Notes: generated by a model not told the origin, from the letters alone. DNA of 64,000 nucleotides from Haliclona indistincta (GCA_964017065.1 OZ024789.1:2786657-2850656), one strand, 5' to 3'; counted from the stretch's first letter, positions 22,401 through 33,698 are shown. Numbers and translations: made by a program.

Positions 22401-25400
22401 AGGAAAGAAAGCAATACATCACACTGACGTGCCTCCAGCACTCGACCAGACTGCCAGACTGATTGTAGCAGCATGGGTGTACTTACAAAATGCATACTAT
22501 AATGTGCTCTGCTGCATGTGGCAACTGCAAGCCGGGATCTGGTTGCACAAACTCAGACCAGATGGAGTACGATGACGAAATTGTTGATAATGATGAAGAT
22601 AGTATGATTGACGGAAAACATTAATGTCGCAATTTCAAGTTTTCCACGACTTAGATCGATAATATTGCTCACAACACACACTTAAATACTAACAACTCAG
22701 GCAAATCAAGACACAAAAATTCACAAACAGACCAATTAGTGATACAAAACTAACAGACACACCACTAAAGACTAAAATACAATAATACAAAACTACACAA
22801 CTAACCAAAGACAGTTAACACCTACTTAGTACACACATAAATTATAGTCCTACCTCAAGCTACACATAGACAAAGGACTTTGTCATGTATTTTTTCAAGA
22901 ATTATCAAAGAAATACTTTTTACTTGACCTCTTGAATGTTTAAAAAGTTCTAGGAAGCTTATAGTTATAAAAAACTCGGAATTATTATAAAATACTCAAC
23001 TCATGAATTATTAATTAGGTTGATTTAAAAACATTGAATTTTTTATACTTCCCCTCACGGGATTCTTTAGTACTTTTAGTGTGTTATAGAGGACATTTTT
23101 CTGTGTAGGAAACAGCTGTAAATGTTTGTATTGCAATTAGTCAGAGGTTTACCCATTTTTTTCCATAAAATGCCTGTACTAAAACTTGACATCCTGTTGT
23201 AGTAGCGGGCGTGTCTACTTGTGTCTAGTCCGGCTTCTTCTGCTAAGCATGCATGTACAAACTATTATAATTATATCATAACATTGCATGTGCAGGTGAT
23301 CCACTCCCCCTGACTTCGTATGTGACCTGTCTTAGAGAACTATACACGTCAATGTCTCAGAGTCACACCTCCCAACATTGGACCCACCTCCCACGATGTG
23401 AATTTATCCAGCTAGCAATGATTGGTAGTAAAGGACAAAGACGTGGAGACAGAGAGGAAGAAATGGTCAGACTAGCACAGCAAGGAAGAATCGAAATAAT
23501 TCTAGATCACAAACAGCCTGTCGAACTCAATAACCTTTTTCTGTTGCAAGTACAAGAGCCACTAGTTGTACTACCACCTCCTTCTCCTTATCCAAGAGTA
23601 CTTCTCATTGAAGGACCCCCAGGAGGAGGAAAAAGCACATATGCTCTCCACATTTGCCACCTATGGGCACAATATGCTTCATTTCTAGACAGGTTTGAAG
23701 TAGTGGTTCTTGTTTACTTACGTGATTTAGCAATTCAGAATGCCGCTACCTTGGCCGACATTCTACCAGCCCATGATTGTACTCAAACAGTTGCTGCTCA
23801 GATTAAAGCTTCCAATGGGTTTAATGTACTTTTTATCTTTGACGGATGGGACGAATTCCCTCCTCCTCTACAAAGAGAGTCACTTATATCAACAATAATC
23901 CGACAGCCATGGGAGCTCTCTCTTCATCAAAGTACTGTTCTTATCACCTCTCGACCAGTGTCCTCAGGAAACCTGCTCCACATAGCCGATCGACGAGTGG
24001 AAATTCTTGGATTCACTCAACACCAGATTCGTGAGTACATTGAGAAAGCTTTGGATGGCAACAGCACTCTCATTCAGACGCTTGTCCAGCATCTTGAAGA
24101 GCACCCAGTTATAGAAGGTTACTGCTATGTACCTCTACATGTAGCAATACTGGTGCACATATTCCTGACAATGAAGGGAACTCTACCTACCACCCTTCAT
24201 GAGCTTTTTTGTAATCTTGTACTCTGCTGCATAGTTCGAGAACTAGAAACACATCAAATTGAAACTGATGTGTCTGCAGTTTCATCACTGCATGATCTTC
24301 CTGATGACCTCAAATCTAAGCTGAGTGATCTGTGTGTACTTGCATATAAAGGAGTGATACAGGACAAAGTAGTGTTCTACCAAGATGACATACGTAGATT
24401 CAAACTTCCCACTAATCTATCATCTTTGGGCCTCCTTCAAGGTGTTGAGGGACTAACTCTTCTTAGCAAATCTCTCTCGTATAATTTTCTTCATCTTTCG
24501 GTTCAAGAGCTCCTTGCTGCTTATCATATATCACAAATGGATTCTAGTACACAGATTGAAGTATTTAAACACATGTTTGGTAGTTCTCGCTTTCAAGCTG
24601 TACTACATTACTACAGCGGATTTACTAAACTTGCCAATCCAGCAATACAACACTTTATTTTAATTACTTCTCAACAGATAAAATTTTCTGACTCTCTGCC
24701 CTTCTTGCACTGCTTCTTTGAAGCACAAAATCTATCTCTTTGCAGATTAATCCAATCTGAATTCATTAGAGACACTGTAGAGATCGATTTTCATTTAAAT
24801 CCAGTAGACTGTTTAGTTGTGGGCTACTTCATCACCTTTCTTTTGTCTGAATCATCTTGCGATGCAACAAATATCTTCCTAAAAATTAAAAAATCAAAGT
24901 TTGACTGTCGAAAGTTTAAGTTTCTTCTGCTTGAACTCATAAAGTTATCTGAAAAAAGAGTTTCCTCGTCAGGCTTTGGCTGGGCAAGAAGATTGGAAAT
25001 AGAATTTAATGACATGACTATTACCAAGGAAGCTGCTGAGCTCATCATGTCTTGCCTTAAAAAATTACCATTATGGTCTAAATTGATAACGCAAGACTGT
25101 AAAATTTCAGAAGATGGTCTTCTACATATCACTGAAGAATTGCAGAAAACATGCTACTCTAATCTTACTGAACTGCAATTTGTGCTGACTTTAGAGGCTT
25201 GCTACCGTAGAAAAACACAAATTGGAGTAAATTTCCAGAAGCTTCTTGAAGTGAACAAATCATTAAAATTTCTCAGTCTTTCTACTATGGATTCCTTCTA
25301 TCTGGATTTCTACTATGATATCTTTAAAGGTCTTGAGTACAATAGTACACTATTCCACTTAAAACTTAGTAATGCAAGTTTTGATGCTACTGCTGGGGCA

Positions 25401-25832
25401 GCACTCGGAACAATGCTTCAAATCAACAAAGCACTAACACATTTGGATTTATCAGGAAGTCTGGTTTTCGTCTTAGGAGATTGTGGTATTTTTCAAGCTC
25501 TTCAGCACAATACTACACTACTTCACCTGAATCTCAGCGATACAGTAGGTGTATTAGCTACAGAAGATATTGCCCAGGCACTCAGTACAATGCTTCGAGT
25601 CAATGAGACACTTACACACCTTGATCTTTCAGAAAATCGGTATTTCTTAACGTCAAGACAAGGAGTTAACTGTATGTGTGAAGGTCTTCGGCACAATACC
25701 ACACTACGTTACTTAAAATTGGAAAATTCAGGCTTAAATGAAAGAGCAAAATCTCAAAATTTTCAGGCAAAGAATTGTAATTTAACAGTTGATATCAGTC
25801 TGAATCAAGACTCCATGTGTTCTACTATGTAG
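19476..25832 (+). CDS. NLR3: 2A-leader DEATH-NACHT-LRR receptor
   Basis: Exons 19476-19740, 19796-20107 and 23296-25832 join in phase 1 at both introns to about 1037 residues. The leader exon (88 residues) is hydrophobic near its end (HALVLLVVAVITHLLLL) and finishes in the 2A-like motif GDVEQNPGP. The death-fold domain spans about 95-190 (KWLTSDAPTRTYQHLI present). The NACHT has Walker A GPPGGGKST near 299, FIFDGWDE and VLITSRP. LRRs follow (THLDLSG, LHLNLSDT, THLDLSEN, RYLKLENSG) and the last repeat is degenerate. The first donor (gtagag) is weak; translation could instead begin at M19764 or M19782 and skip the leader. The second intron is 3.19 kb, against 55-68 bp in NLR1 and NLR4, because it holds a MITE and a foldback element. 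Confidence 0.83.
19710..19736 (+). other. 2A-like translational recoding motif
   Basis: Codes for GDVEQNPGP, a full match to the D-V/I-E-x-N-P-G-P consensus at which ribosomes skip the glycine-proline bond. It follows a hydrophobic LLLLA tract and lies just before the splice to the death-domain exon, so skipping would release an 85-residue leader and leave the receptor starting with proline. Such motifs are known at the start of some sea urchin NLRs and in APE-type non-LTR retrotransposons; the origin here cannot be decided from this sequence. Confidence 0.85.
20153..20529. mobile_element. MITE in NLR3 intron, 377 bp
   Basis: The ends 'taccccgttcacacttgc' and 'gcaagtgtgaacgaggta' are inverted repeats with one mismatch. 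The interior is relatively GC-rich and non-coding, with 'agtgtgaac' repeats. It is inserted in the long NLR3 intron. Confidence 0.82.
20780..23165. mobile_element. Foldback element, arms over 1 kb, with broken ORF
   Basis: The left arm (about 20787-21850) and right arm (about 22130-23160) are inverted copies: 'cacagaaaaatgtcctctat' left against 'atagaggacatttttctgtg' right, and similarly 'cttcccctcacgggattc', 'aagcttcctagaactttt' and 'acaatgggaaaaacggggaa'. The centre and right arm read outward as a degraded frame with GNDTDLLILLCYHA and MGKTGKTLIPYA; the left arm holds the complementary copy of the latter. The TDLLILL and GKTGK style resembles a nuclease-like gene family found in invertebrate mobile elements, but I cannot name it with confidence. 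The arms differ by about 10 percent or more, so the event is old. Confidence 0.75.
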
Positions 25833-26189
25833 TTAGGTTTCTGATGTATCTCTCTTAATTATAATAATTATTAATTTTGTGCTCTGAAGTCTTTATTATC
25901 AACTTTTATTAAGAATTATTATTTTAAAAAAGAAATTTGCACAACTAAACAGAATCACACACAGATCGATATTCATGGGTATATATAATCTTTGTATTAC
26001 GATGATCGATGCACAAAGTTATGAGCCAGCCAGCTGAGCTGTGTGCTCCATTGCAGTCTGAGGCACTTGTGTATCTGTTGTCTGAAGTGTTCAGCAGCTT
26101 GCTCCTCAGTCTTGTCCAGTACTAGTACACTGCGCAGGTACTCAAGATCCTCTACACTACGCAACTCAGGGATACCTGTGCATTTCATC

Positions 26190-26310
26190 TGGAGAGAGGG
26201 AGAGGGAGAGAGAGAGAGAGAGGGAGGGAGGGAGGGAGGGGAGGGAGGGAGGGAGGGAGGGAGGGGAGGGAGGGAGGGAGGGAGGGGAGGGAGGGAGGGA
26301 GGGAGGGAGG

Positions 26311-26349
<39 letters not shown>

Positions 26350-26440
26350 AGGGAGGGAGGGAGAGAGAGAGATAGGGAGAGAGAGAGGAAGGGAGAGAAA
26401 GAGAGAGGGAGAGAGAGGGGGAAAGAGAGGGAGAAAAAAA
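26190..26440. repeat. Purine (GA/GGGA) tract at p110-A 3' splice site
   Basis: GAGA and GGGA repeats on the plus strand, so CTCT/CCCT in the sense strand of p110-A. The tract abuts the acceptor of the last exon (26188) and forms an expanded polypyrimidine tract. Confidence 0.9.
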
Positions 26441-26741
26441 TTGGAGTCATGGGTGTGTATGTGCATGTAGGTTTGTGGTAATCCGTACCATTGAGAAGAG
26501 ATTGATAAAGAGGTTAGCATTAGTCCTAATAACAAGATATGCCTTTACTGCAGTATCTTCAAACTTCTTGAACAACTCAGAATGCTGCACAACACTCATC
26601 ATGAACAAACAGGCTCGACATGAACAAACATCTCACTCACTCTTTTCCCAAGTACATATTCAAAATCTGGTGTGAGTACAAATGGTGCTCTTTCTCTGTT
26701 CATGCCCTGAAGAATCATAATCAACCACGATGTCTTCTTCA

Positions 26742-26975
<234 letters not shown>

Positions 26976-27353
26976 TCACAGTGAAATTTTGAACAGCTGA
27001 ATTTAAAATGATAAAGCGTACGTTGGGTTCTTTTTCTTCAACCAGTCATGAAGAGGCTCATCCTTCAGTGTAGAGAAGCTGCCTCCATGATGGAGCTGAA
27101 TCTAGTGAGAGAGAACATGGAGACATAATTATAAAAAAAGAGCACTTAGTGAATACGTTTACAGTACCTTGGCAACAGTCTCAGCATCTTGTACCACCTC
27201 AATCACACCCATATTGTCACCTGTTGCTATGCAGCCATACGAGATTATGTAGAGATCCAGTCCTCTACTCTGCCATAACTACAGATCGAGAGATATTGTA
27301 ATGAGATGGAGGAAAAAGGGAGGGAGCAAGAGAGAGAGAAAGAGAGAGGGAGG

Positions 27354-27384
<31 letters not shown>

Positions 27385-27712
27385 AGGGAGGGAGGGAGGG
27401 AGGGAGGGAGGGAGGGAGAGAGAGAGAGAGAGGGAGGGAGAGATGGAGGGAGAGAGCTAACGTTGTCCATTAGTGATAGCATCTGTAGTGTGAGCATGTC
27501 TTGTCTCAAGTCGTCTCCATGTTTAGCAATGATCTTGATGGATCTTCGACCATCAACCACAGTGGAGTCCATATTCTGGAACTCAAGCCACAGAGGAGTC
27601 TGAAAAAATAGAGCATTGTTCACAAATTTGAAAACAGCAATCGTATTTTGTACCTTTTTGGAGTCCATGACACGACATTTTTTCAAGTCAACTTGACCCA
27701 TTGTTAGTCTGT

Positions 27713-27965
27713 GAGGGTGATAGTAGTGATGGTGATAGTAGTGAGGGTGATAGTAGTGATGGTGATAGTAGTGATGGTGATAGTAGTGATGGTGATAGTG
27801 GTGATGGTGATAGTAGTGATGGTGATAGTAGTGATGGTGATAGTAGTGATGGTGATAGTAGTGAGAGTGATAGTGGTGATGGTGATAGTAGTGATGGTGA
27901 TAGTAATGATGGTGATAGTAGTGAGGGTGATAATAGTGAGGGTGATAGTAGTGATGGTGTGATAT
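27713..27965. repeat. 15-bp minisatellite in p110-A intron
   Basis: About 16 tandem units of 'gatagtagtgatggt' with small variants ('gagggt', 'agtgga'). It ends at the splice acceptor of the exon at 27656-27711. Being a multiple of three, it is open in several frames but is not coding. Confidence 0.92.
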
Positions 27966-28484
27966 TAGTGATGGTGATACTCACCCAGGGTCATACGCGC
28001 GTACGGAGGTGAGAATGTTGAGGTCAGATTAAAATTTCTCAGCTCTTCTTTCACGTACTCAGTGACACTCTTGTGTTGCTGTTTTTTGAGCAAAAGAAGA
28101 CGAGAGATAACATGAGCGAACACACAGTAACCATGGAAACCACTAAATTCAATACACACATCATAGCAAATGAAGAGTTAAAAATTGCACACATGTGTAT
28201 TCATGTGCTTACCCCAGCAGCAACAGACATGATGTCACTGAGCACTTTATGCTGTACTTGCAACTCTTTCTGTTGAAATGAGAAATAGAGAATGAAATGG
28301 TAGGAGCTTTATGACGACAAGATGATGAAACATGCTTTCGTCACAGACTTGATATAACAGCTAATGGCGTGACTCACAAACTTAGCCTCTCCACATCCTC
28401 TCAGGTAAGCCTCTAGCAGTATACCGAACCGCTGACAGAACTCAGGTGTGTCCATTTCTGAGCGGAGATACCTAAACACAGAAG

Positions 28485-29101
28485 ATAAATAATAAGGGGA
28501 TCGCCCTATTTGCTCGCGAACAGTCAGCTGTGATGCACTAGTTGGGCGTGGCCCGACCTCTGCGTCTACGGGAGGTCGGGTTTCACGCGTATACAAAAGT
28601 TGTTCTGTGACTTGTTACATAGAGCATTTATGAATATTATTAATAAACAATGATTGTCATTAAACTAAGTACAGCTGTTGCCTCGGTTGTGGAGAGCTCA
28701 CGAAATCCACTGAAAGAAGATCGCTTAGCAGTGAAGATGGTAGACGTAGTGTTGCTGAAGTATGGAGCAACACGGATCACACTCTTTCTCAGCCATTTAT
28801 CAGTGTTACTATTTTAAAGGTCATGTGGTGTTGTAAACATGTACTGTTGTAAACAAGCCCTTGTAAAAATTTGAAATACTGCAATCTGATTGGAGCTGCA
28901 CGAATTCGTGCAGTGAGAACAACTTTTGTATACGCGTGACACCCGACCTCCCGTAGACGCAGAGGTCGGGCCACGCCCAACTAGTGATGCACCACTCAAA
29001 TATTGATGGTAATAGCACATGCGAATCAATGACGAAATACAATATTACTATGTCTGGTTAAATAGTAAGTTCAATAATGGAGTAGTGCTTGATTATTCTC
29101 T
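28485..29101 (-). repeat. 3' LTR, split by a nested element
   Basis: Matches the 5' LTR from 'ataaataataaggggatcg' to 'gattattctct', except for a 447-bp insertion plus target duplication and an 8-bp deletion. Confidence 0.9.
28538..28984. mobile_element. Nested inverted-repeat element in the 3' LTR
   Basis: Termini 'ctagttgggcgtggcccgac' and 'gtcgggccacgcccaactag' are inverted, and pairing continues through 'ctctgcgtctacgggaggtc' for about 60 bp per arm. 'tgatgca' flanks both ends, a 7-bp (possibly 8-bp with the adjacent g) target duplication, which suits a hAT-like MITE. It inserted after the retrotransposon. Confidence 0.88.
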
Positions 29102-29118
29102 ATCTCCTCCCCAAGTCT

Positions 29119-31900
29119 TTAGGTGTGGTTAAAGACTGAGTTTTGAGATATGTCAAACCATTGTGGTGGTCTTGTTTTCCTTGTTGACCTTCTTAGTGGT
29201 TGCGGGGTTTGAGTCGTGTTGAGAGGATTTGGTGGTTGTGGGATTGGAGGAGGTTGGGCTGAGGGCGTGGACTTTGATGGGTTTGTTGTTGCTGGTTCAA
29301 TCGCAGATAATGGTGGAGCAGCTGGGGGTGGTGTAGACGGTGTTGGGAGTGCCTCGTCGTTGGTATCCATAGTAGGGTTGGGGGCTGGTGAAGTGGGAGG
29401 CAAGGTGGGGTCTGTGGTAGCTCTGGTATTGGGCGTAGTGGATAGGGGCTTGGATGTCATCGGCTGGGTGGGCAGATCGGTGTTGGAGGGTGAGGTGGGA
29501 GTGATTGGTGGGGGTAGGCATGGAGGGAGATGAGCGAGGTCATCGAATATAGACCTTTGTTTGGTCGGTTGGTAGACAGGAGTGTATTTCCTCAGAAATT
29601 TGCGATTTCGGAGTGTTTGTCTTCCGGATCCATCGACTCTGACTAGATACTGGTGGTACTGGCGCACTTCAATAATTACACCTGTGCGATCCCACTTGTT
29701 TGGGTTGGGGCCAGTTTGGTTTTGGAGTCTCACTCTGTCGCCAATACGAAGTGGTGTGAGGGTCTTGGTGTGCTCACTCCAACGGTCTTGCTGAATCGTG
29801 TGACGGTGTCTCAGTGCTTCTTCTCGAAGGTGTAGGGATTCAGTCCAAGTTTGGTGTGGGCGGTACTTGTTTGGCAATATTGGGATGAGGTCTTTGATCG
29901 GTCGTCCAAATATGCACATTGCTGGAGAGAGTTTTGTGGTTGGGTCTGGGGTATTTCTGTATTGGAGAATTGCTTTTTGAAATGTGTCGACATTTATTGC
30001 ACCATCTTTCCCGGTGTTGCCGGTGATCATTCTCTTTACGGTTTTGACACCTATTTCAGCTCTGCAGTTGCTGTGTGGAAATGCCACAGAACTGAGGCGG
30101 TGGTGGACTCCCCAATCTTTTAAGAATTGTGTTGTTGCATTGGCTGTGAACGCTGGACCTCCATCTGAGGCGAGTTCATCTGGTATGCCATAGGTAGAGA
30201 AGGTTTGTCTGAGTGCGTTGATTAGCCCTTGAGCTCCATCCTTGTCTCTCTCTACGATAGGCCAATTTGAGTAACGGTCGACAATAACCAGGTAGTTGTA
30301 GCCTTGGTAGTGGAAATAGTCACTACAGATGCATTGAAATGGGTATACTGGTGTGATAGGGGTTGTGGGAGGCATTGCTGGTTGTGAGGGGGCCATTTTA
30401 TTGCAGTGTGGGCAGTTAGCTCTGGTTGCTTGGATGTCACTGGTAATGCCAGGCCAGAAGATCGATGATTCAGCCTTTGCGATCATGGTTGATGTCCCTT
30501 GGTGAGCTGCGTGTAGGGCTGACAAGCATGAGGGTCGTAGGACTGGTGGAATGACAATTCTGTCTTTGTAGATTATTACACCGTCGATGCTGTATAAGTG
30601 TTGACGATGTTGGTGATATTCTCTGATGGCTGGTGGGAGTTTGTGCCTTAGGTCGGGGATGCCGTCTTCAATTGCTGACAGCAGTAGGAGCATGTTGTCA
30701 TCCGACGAAGTGGCTGTTTGGACCTGTTCCCAGTTGACAATGTGTGTAGAATTGATAGATGAGATGAGCGATTCTTCTAGTTTACTTTCAGTGAGAGGTG
30801 GTTGTAGTTGATCGTCTGTGCAGGCACCGGCCATGAGTTGAGTTGGGATATGGAGGGGGGGGGTGCTGGGATTGTCGCAGATGCCATGGATGTCGTCTTG
30901 AAGGACCATTTTTGGTGGATTCTGGTCTCCAGTTGGATGTCTTGAGAGAGAGTCTGGTGTTTTGTTCTTGACTCCAGGGATGTGAACCATTTTGAAGTGG
31001 TACCGTAGGGTTTTTTCTTTCAAGTTGCGGAGTCTGGTGTTGCTTATGTGGTCAAGGGATCTATCACCAAATATCTTGAGCAGTGGTCGATGGTCAACTG
31101 CAATGATTAGGTTAGTACAGCCCAACACAAAATGTCTTGCTTTGTCCAAGGCATCGGCTACTGCAAGTGCTTCTCCCTCAATTGGGGCGTATCTTGATTC
31201 GGCTGCGTGTGTAAATCTGCTGCCAACGAGAGTTATCTTCCACCCTGATTTGCAGCAAAAGAGGTCTTTGGAGGGGCATGTGCAGTGCTTTTGAAATAAC
31301 CAGAATCCGATGCCATGTTTGGACCAATCCGTGGCTAAGCATGTGGGTTTGGTCTTGTCAAATATTGTGACTCCGTGGTTGATCTCATCAATAATGGTTG
31401 ATTTTGACTTCTGGAATGCTTCTTCTAGATCATCGTCCCAGTGGAACTTGTTCGATGGCTTGAGCAGGTTCCGGAATGGCAGCATTACATCAGTCATGCT
31501 GAATAAGTAGGAGACTTGGTTGATTAGACCAAACCAAGACCGCACGTCAGTTAAGTTCTTTGGGGTAGGGAAATCAGCGATGGCTTTGACGTACTTTTTG
31601 GACGGTCGAACGCTGTCATTCGTGATTGTGAAGCCAGCAAATTCAACTTCCTCTTTAGCAAATGTGAACTTGTCAGGGTTGAGAGTGATGCCATGGGTGC
31701 CACAGATATGAAGCCAGTTGCAGGCCTGGAAGAAACTTTCCTCGATGCTGTCTGACCACAAGAGAGCGTCATCTACACATTTGGTCTTGTTTGATATGGA
31801 GGAAGTAATTTCATCGTATCTCCTTGTGTATCCATCTCCTGATGCTATGTATCCTTGAGGAGCAGTTCGATATCTGTACCGACCCCAGGGTGTGATGAAG
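29119..31900 (-). pseudogene. Retrotransposon pol: partial RT, RNase H, integrase
   Basis: A minus-strand frame of over 900 codons. It begins mid-RT at ITPWGRYRY and TAPQGYIASG, then has the CVDD active-site box (Cys in place of the usual Tyr of YVDD), RNase H (CLATDWSKHGIGF, and AVDHRPL), the integrase HHCC zinc region (HAAHQG, CPHCNKM), DDE core (CSDYFHYQG, LASDGGPAF, NCRAEIGVKTVKR) and a Pro/Thr-rich tail. The N-terminal RT half, roughly 100 residues or more, is missing, and the protease frame runs into this one out of phase. A deletion at the gag-pol boundary is therefore likely. The first methionine in frame is at 31761. Confidence 0.88.
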
Positions 31901-33404
31901 GTGGTGTAGTGGAGGCTGCGTTGATGGATATTTCTGTTTCCTCAGATATGGTCGGGAAGTCAGTTGTGACGATGCCCAGGTCCACGCATGCTTCTCTGCT
32001 CAAGAAGAATCTGTCCGTGCTGTTGGTTATGTAGACAATCTGCCTGGTGGACCTCTCTTCTCCCTTGTTGCTCTTTCCTGATAGCCTCAAGATAACTGCT
32101 CCCAGGATGTTGATGTCATGGTTGTCGGCTGCCCTCATTTGGAGGGTGACTGGGACGAGATCTTCGGTGGACAGGCCTAGTTTCTTGATCGCTTTAACAC
32201 CTGCCAAGCAGCTTTGGCAACCAGTATCGGCCATAGTGCTGATGAAGCAATGTCTTTCTGGTGCGTTAAGGGGAAAACCAAAGTGACTGTAGTCATGGCG
32301 GTCAATGCTCATTCTGAGACGTATGAAAGGCTGTGGCTTGGACTGCTTTCTGAGCCACTCTCTGGTGTCCTGGTCGAATACGTGGTGATCGAGTGTGGCA
32401 CTCTTGACTGAGCCTACTGATGTGACCCCACAGAGTGTGTCAAATACTGCGTCATTGTGCTCCGCGCCCTTTGTGTTCGGCTGCTTGCCTCTGCACATTT
32501 TCTCAAGATGGTTGTCTCTGCCACAGTGATTGCATTTGTTGCCAAAGGCTGGACATTCCGTGCGTCTCACCCTTGTGGGGGGGTTCCTTCCGTGTCCCTT
32601 TGTTCCGCAGTATGAGCATGCAGTGTCCTGATCTTTTGCTGACGGCGTTGGCGTCTTTTTCTGTCTCTTGTAAGTGCTCCCTCTCACGGCATCTGTCGAC
32701 TGCGGTAACAGTAGGTGTGATGCGGATCTCTTTCCTGCTTCCTTGGCCTCTACAAACTTGACGGTGTCTTCTAATGACATGCTTTGGTCCTTGTCTCCTA
32801 AGAGATCCCTCTGTATCTCAGTGTCTCCTAACCCCCTGCATAGTACATCTTTGACTATGGCATCTGTATAATTCACATTGGCATCGCAGTTGGTGCATTT
32901 CTGTATGAACTTGCATATGCCTGCTTGTCCTTTCAGTCTGGCTACATAAGACCGCACCGGCTCATCCCGATCTTGTCGCATGTTGTGGAGAGCTACCCGC
33001 GCGACCATAGCATTCTCTTCTCGCACTGCTAAGCTCTTCATGGCTTTCAGAACCTCCTCTTCAGCCATCCCGGTCAGTGTGCCGCCGGCGTTTCTGGTGA
33101 GGTCCCTACGAAGCTGATCATCACAGCATTCCAGTAATTGAATAATTTTGTCAGTCCCATTCAATCTAGTCGCTTTCACGTAGTCGCTCCATCTCAGCAA
33201 GAAGTATTGCCATTCTTCTGTCGTACCAGCCGATGATATACTAGGCCTCTTGACCTTCTCTGCCCTCGCTGGAGTCGCTGCTGTCGGTGCCGGTCCTGCC
33301 TGATGCACCGTCGCATGTGTGGTTATCAGGGCTGCGGCTACTATTGGGTCGACATCAGGCGTCTCGTAGTCACAACCGTCTATCGGGCATCCAATGACTG
33401 GCAT
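31845..33404 (-). CDS. Retrotransposon Gag-protease, 519 aa
   Basis: Starts with a Cys2-type N-terminus (CPIDGCDYETP) followed by a capsid-like helical region (about 75-235) and zinc knuckles: CSYCGTKGHG and CNHCGRDNHLEKMC near residues 270-305. The C-terminal part has an aspartic protease active site (ADTGCQSCLAG) near 390. The last 20 or so residues are in a frame that does not continue into RT, consistent with the deletion junction. The Gag and protease parts look intact. Confidence 0.88.
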   Translation of the reverse strand: MPVIGCPIDGCDYETPDVDPIVAAALITTHATVHQAGPAPTAATPARAEKVKRPSISSAGTTEEWQYFLLRWSDYVKATRLNGTDKIIQLLECCDDQLRRDLTRNAGGTLTGMAEEEVLKAMKSLAVREENAMVARVALHNMRQDRDEPVRSYVARLKGQAGICKFIQKCTNCDANVNYTDAIVKDVLCRGLGDTEIQRDLLGDKDQSMSLEDTVKFVEAKEAGKRSASHLLLPQSTDAVRGSTYKRQKKTPTPSAKDQDTACSYCGTKGHGRNPPTRVRRTECPAFGNKCNHCGRDNHLEKMCRGKQPNTKGAEHNDAVFDTLCGVTSVGSVKSATLDHHVFDQDTREWLRKQSKPQPFIRLRMSIDRHDYSHFGFPLNAPERHCFISTMADTGCQSCLAGVKAIKKLGLSTEDLVPVTLQMRAADNHDINILGAVILRLSGKSNKGEERSTRQIVYITNSTDRFFLSREACVDLGIVTTDFPTISEETEISINAASTTPPSSHPGVGTDIELLLKDT

Positions 33405-33515
33405 GATCTCGATCGATTGTGGTGCTCTCTAATTGGGACGGTGGTCTCCTGGGAGTAAATTAGCTTTCGACACTTGGTATGGACAGTTCGGAACAGCTCG
33501 GTGATAGTACTGAGG

Positions 33516-33529
33516 TTGTATTTCGTCAT
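33516..33529 (-). other. Candidate self-priming primer-binding site
   Basis: Directly after the 5' LTR in sense, the strand reads 'atgacgaaatacaa' (two bases overlap the LTR end). Its exact complement, 'ttgtatttcgtcat' in sense, lies inside the LTR at 33618-33631. This is the arrangement used by self-priming (Tf1/sushi-type) elements, where the mRNA 5' end folds onto the primer-binding site instead of a tRNA. Confidence 0.6.
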
Positions 33530-33698
33530 AAATAATAAGGGGATCGCCCTATTTGCTCGCGAACAGTCAGCTGTGATGCACCACTCAAATATTGATGGTA
33601 ATAGCACATGCGAATCAATGACGAAATACAATATTACTATTACGTAATGTCTGGTTAAATAGTAAGTTCAATAATGGAGTAGTGCTTGATTATTCTCT
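33528..33698 (-). repeat. 5' LTR, 171 bp
   Basis: Intact copy of the terminal repeat. Ends do not show the common TG...CA dinucleotides (sense AG...AT), so boundaries were set by comparing the two LTRs and the flanking target duplication. Confidence 0.88.

Larger units (their letters stand above)
28485..33698 (-). mobile_element. Ty3/gypsy-type LTR retrotransposon
   Basis: Long terminal repeats are at 33528-33698 (171 bp, 5' LTR in sense) and 28485-29101 (163 bp once a nested element is removed; the only length difference is an 8-bp 'tacgtaat' block). Both outer flanks carry 'agaag', a 5-bp target duplication (28480-28484 and 33699-33703). A polypurine tract, 'ttggggaggagat' in sense, precedes the 3' LTR. 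Gag-protease and pol lie between, in the order protease, RT, RNase H, integrase typical of Ty3/gypsy. It interrupts an intron of p110-A; p110-C lacks it. The near-identical LTRs suggest a young insertion. RT is partly deleted, so it is not autonomous. Confidence 0.92.

Noticed and set aside
26185..26535. Long frames of Ser-Leu-Pro or Glu-Arg-Gly repeats (also at 41.3, 45.6, 52.1, 53.7, 61.0 and 62.9 kb)
   Set aside because: These are translations of GA/CT microsatellites across introns, not proteins.
27713..27965. Possible CRISPR-like array or Asp/Ser repeat protein
   Set aside because: The 15-bp units have no unique spacers, and the open frames follow from the unit length being a multiple of three. 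The array lies in an intron.
29216..29533. Plus-strand glycine-rich frame opposite pol
   Set aside because: It is the antisense shadow of the Pro/Thr-rich tail of the retrotransposon pol frame.
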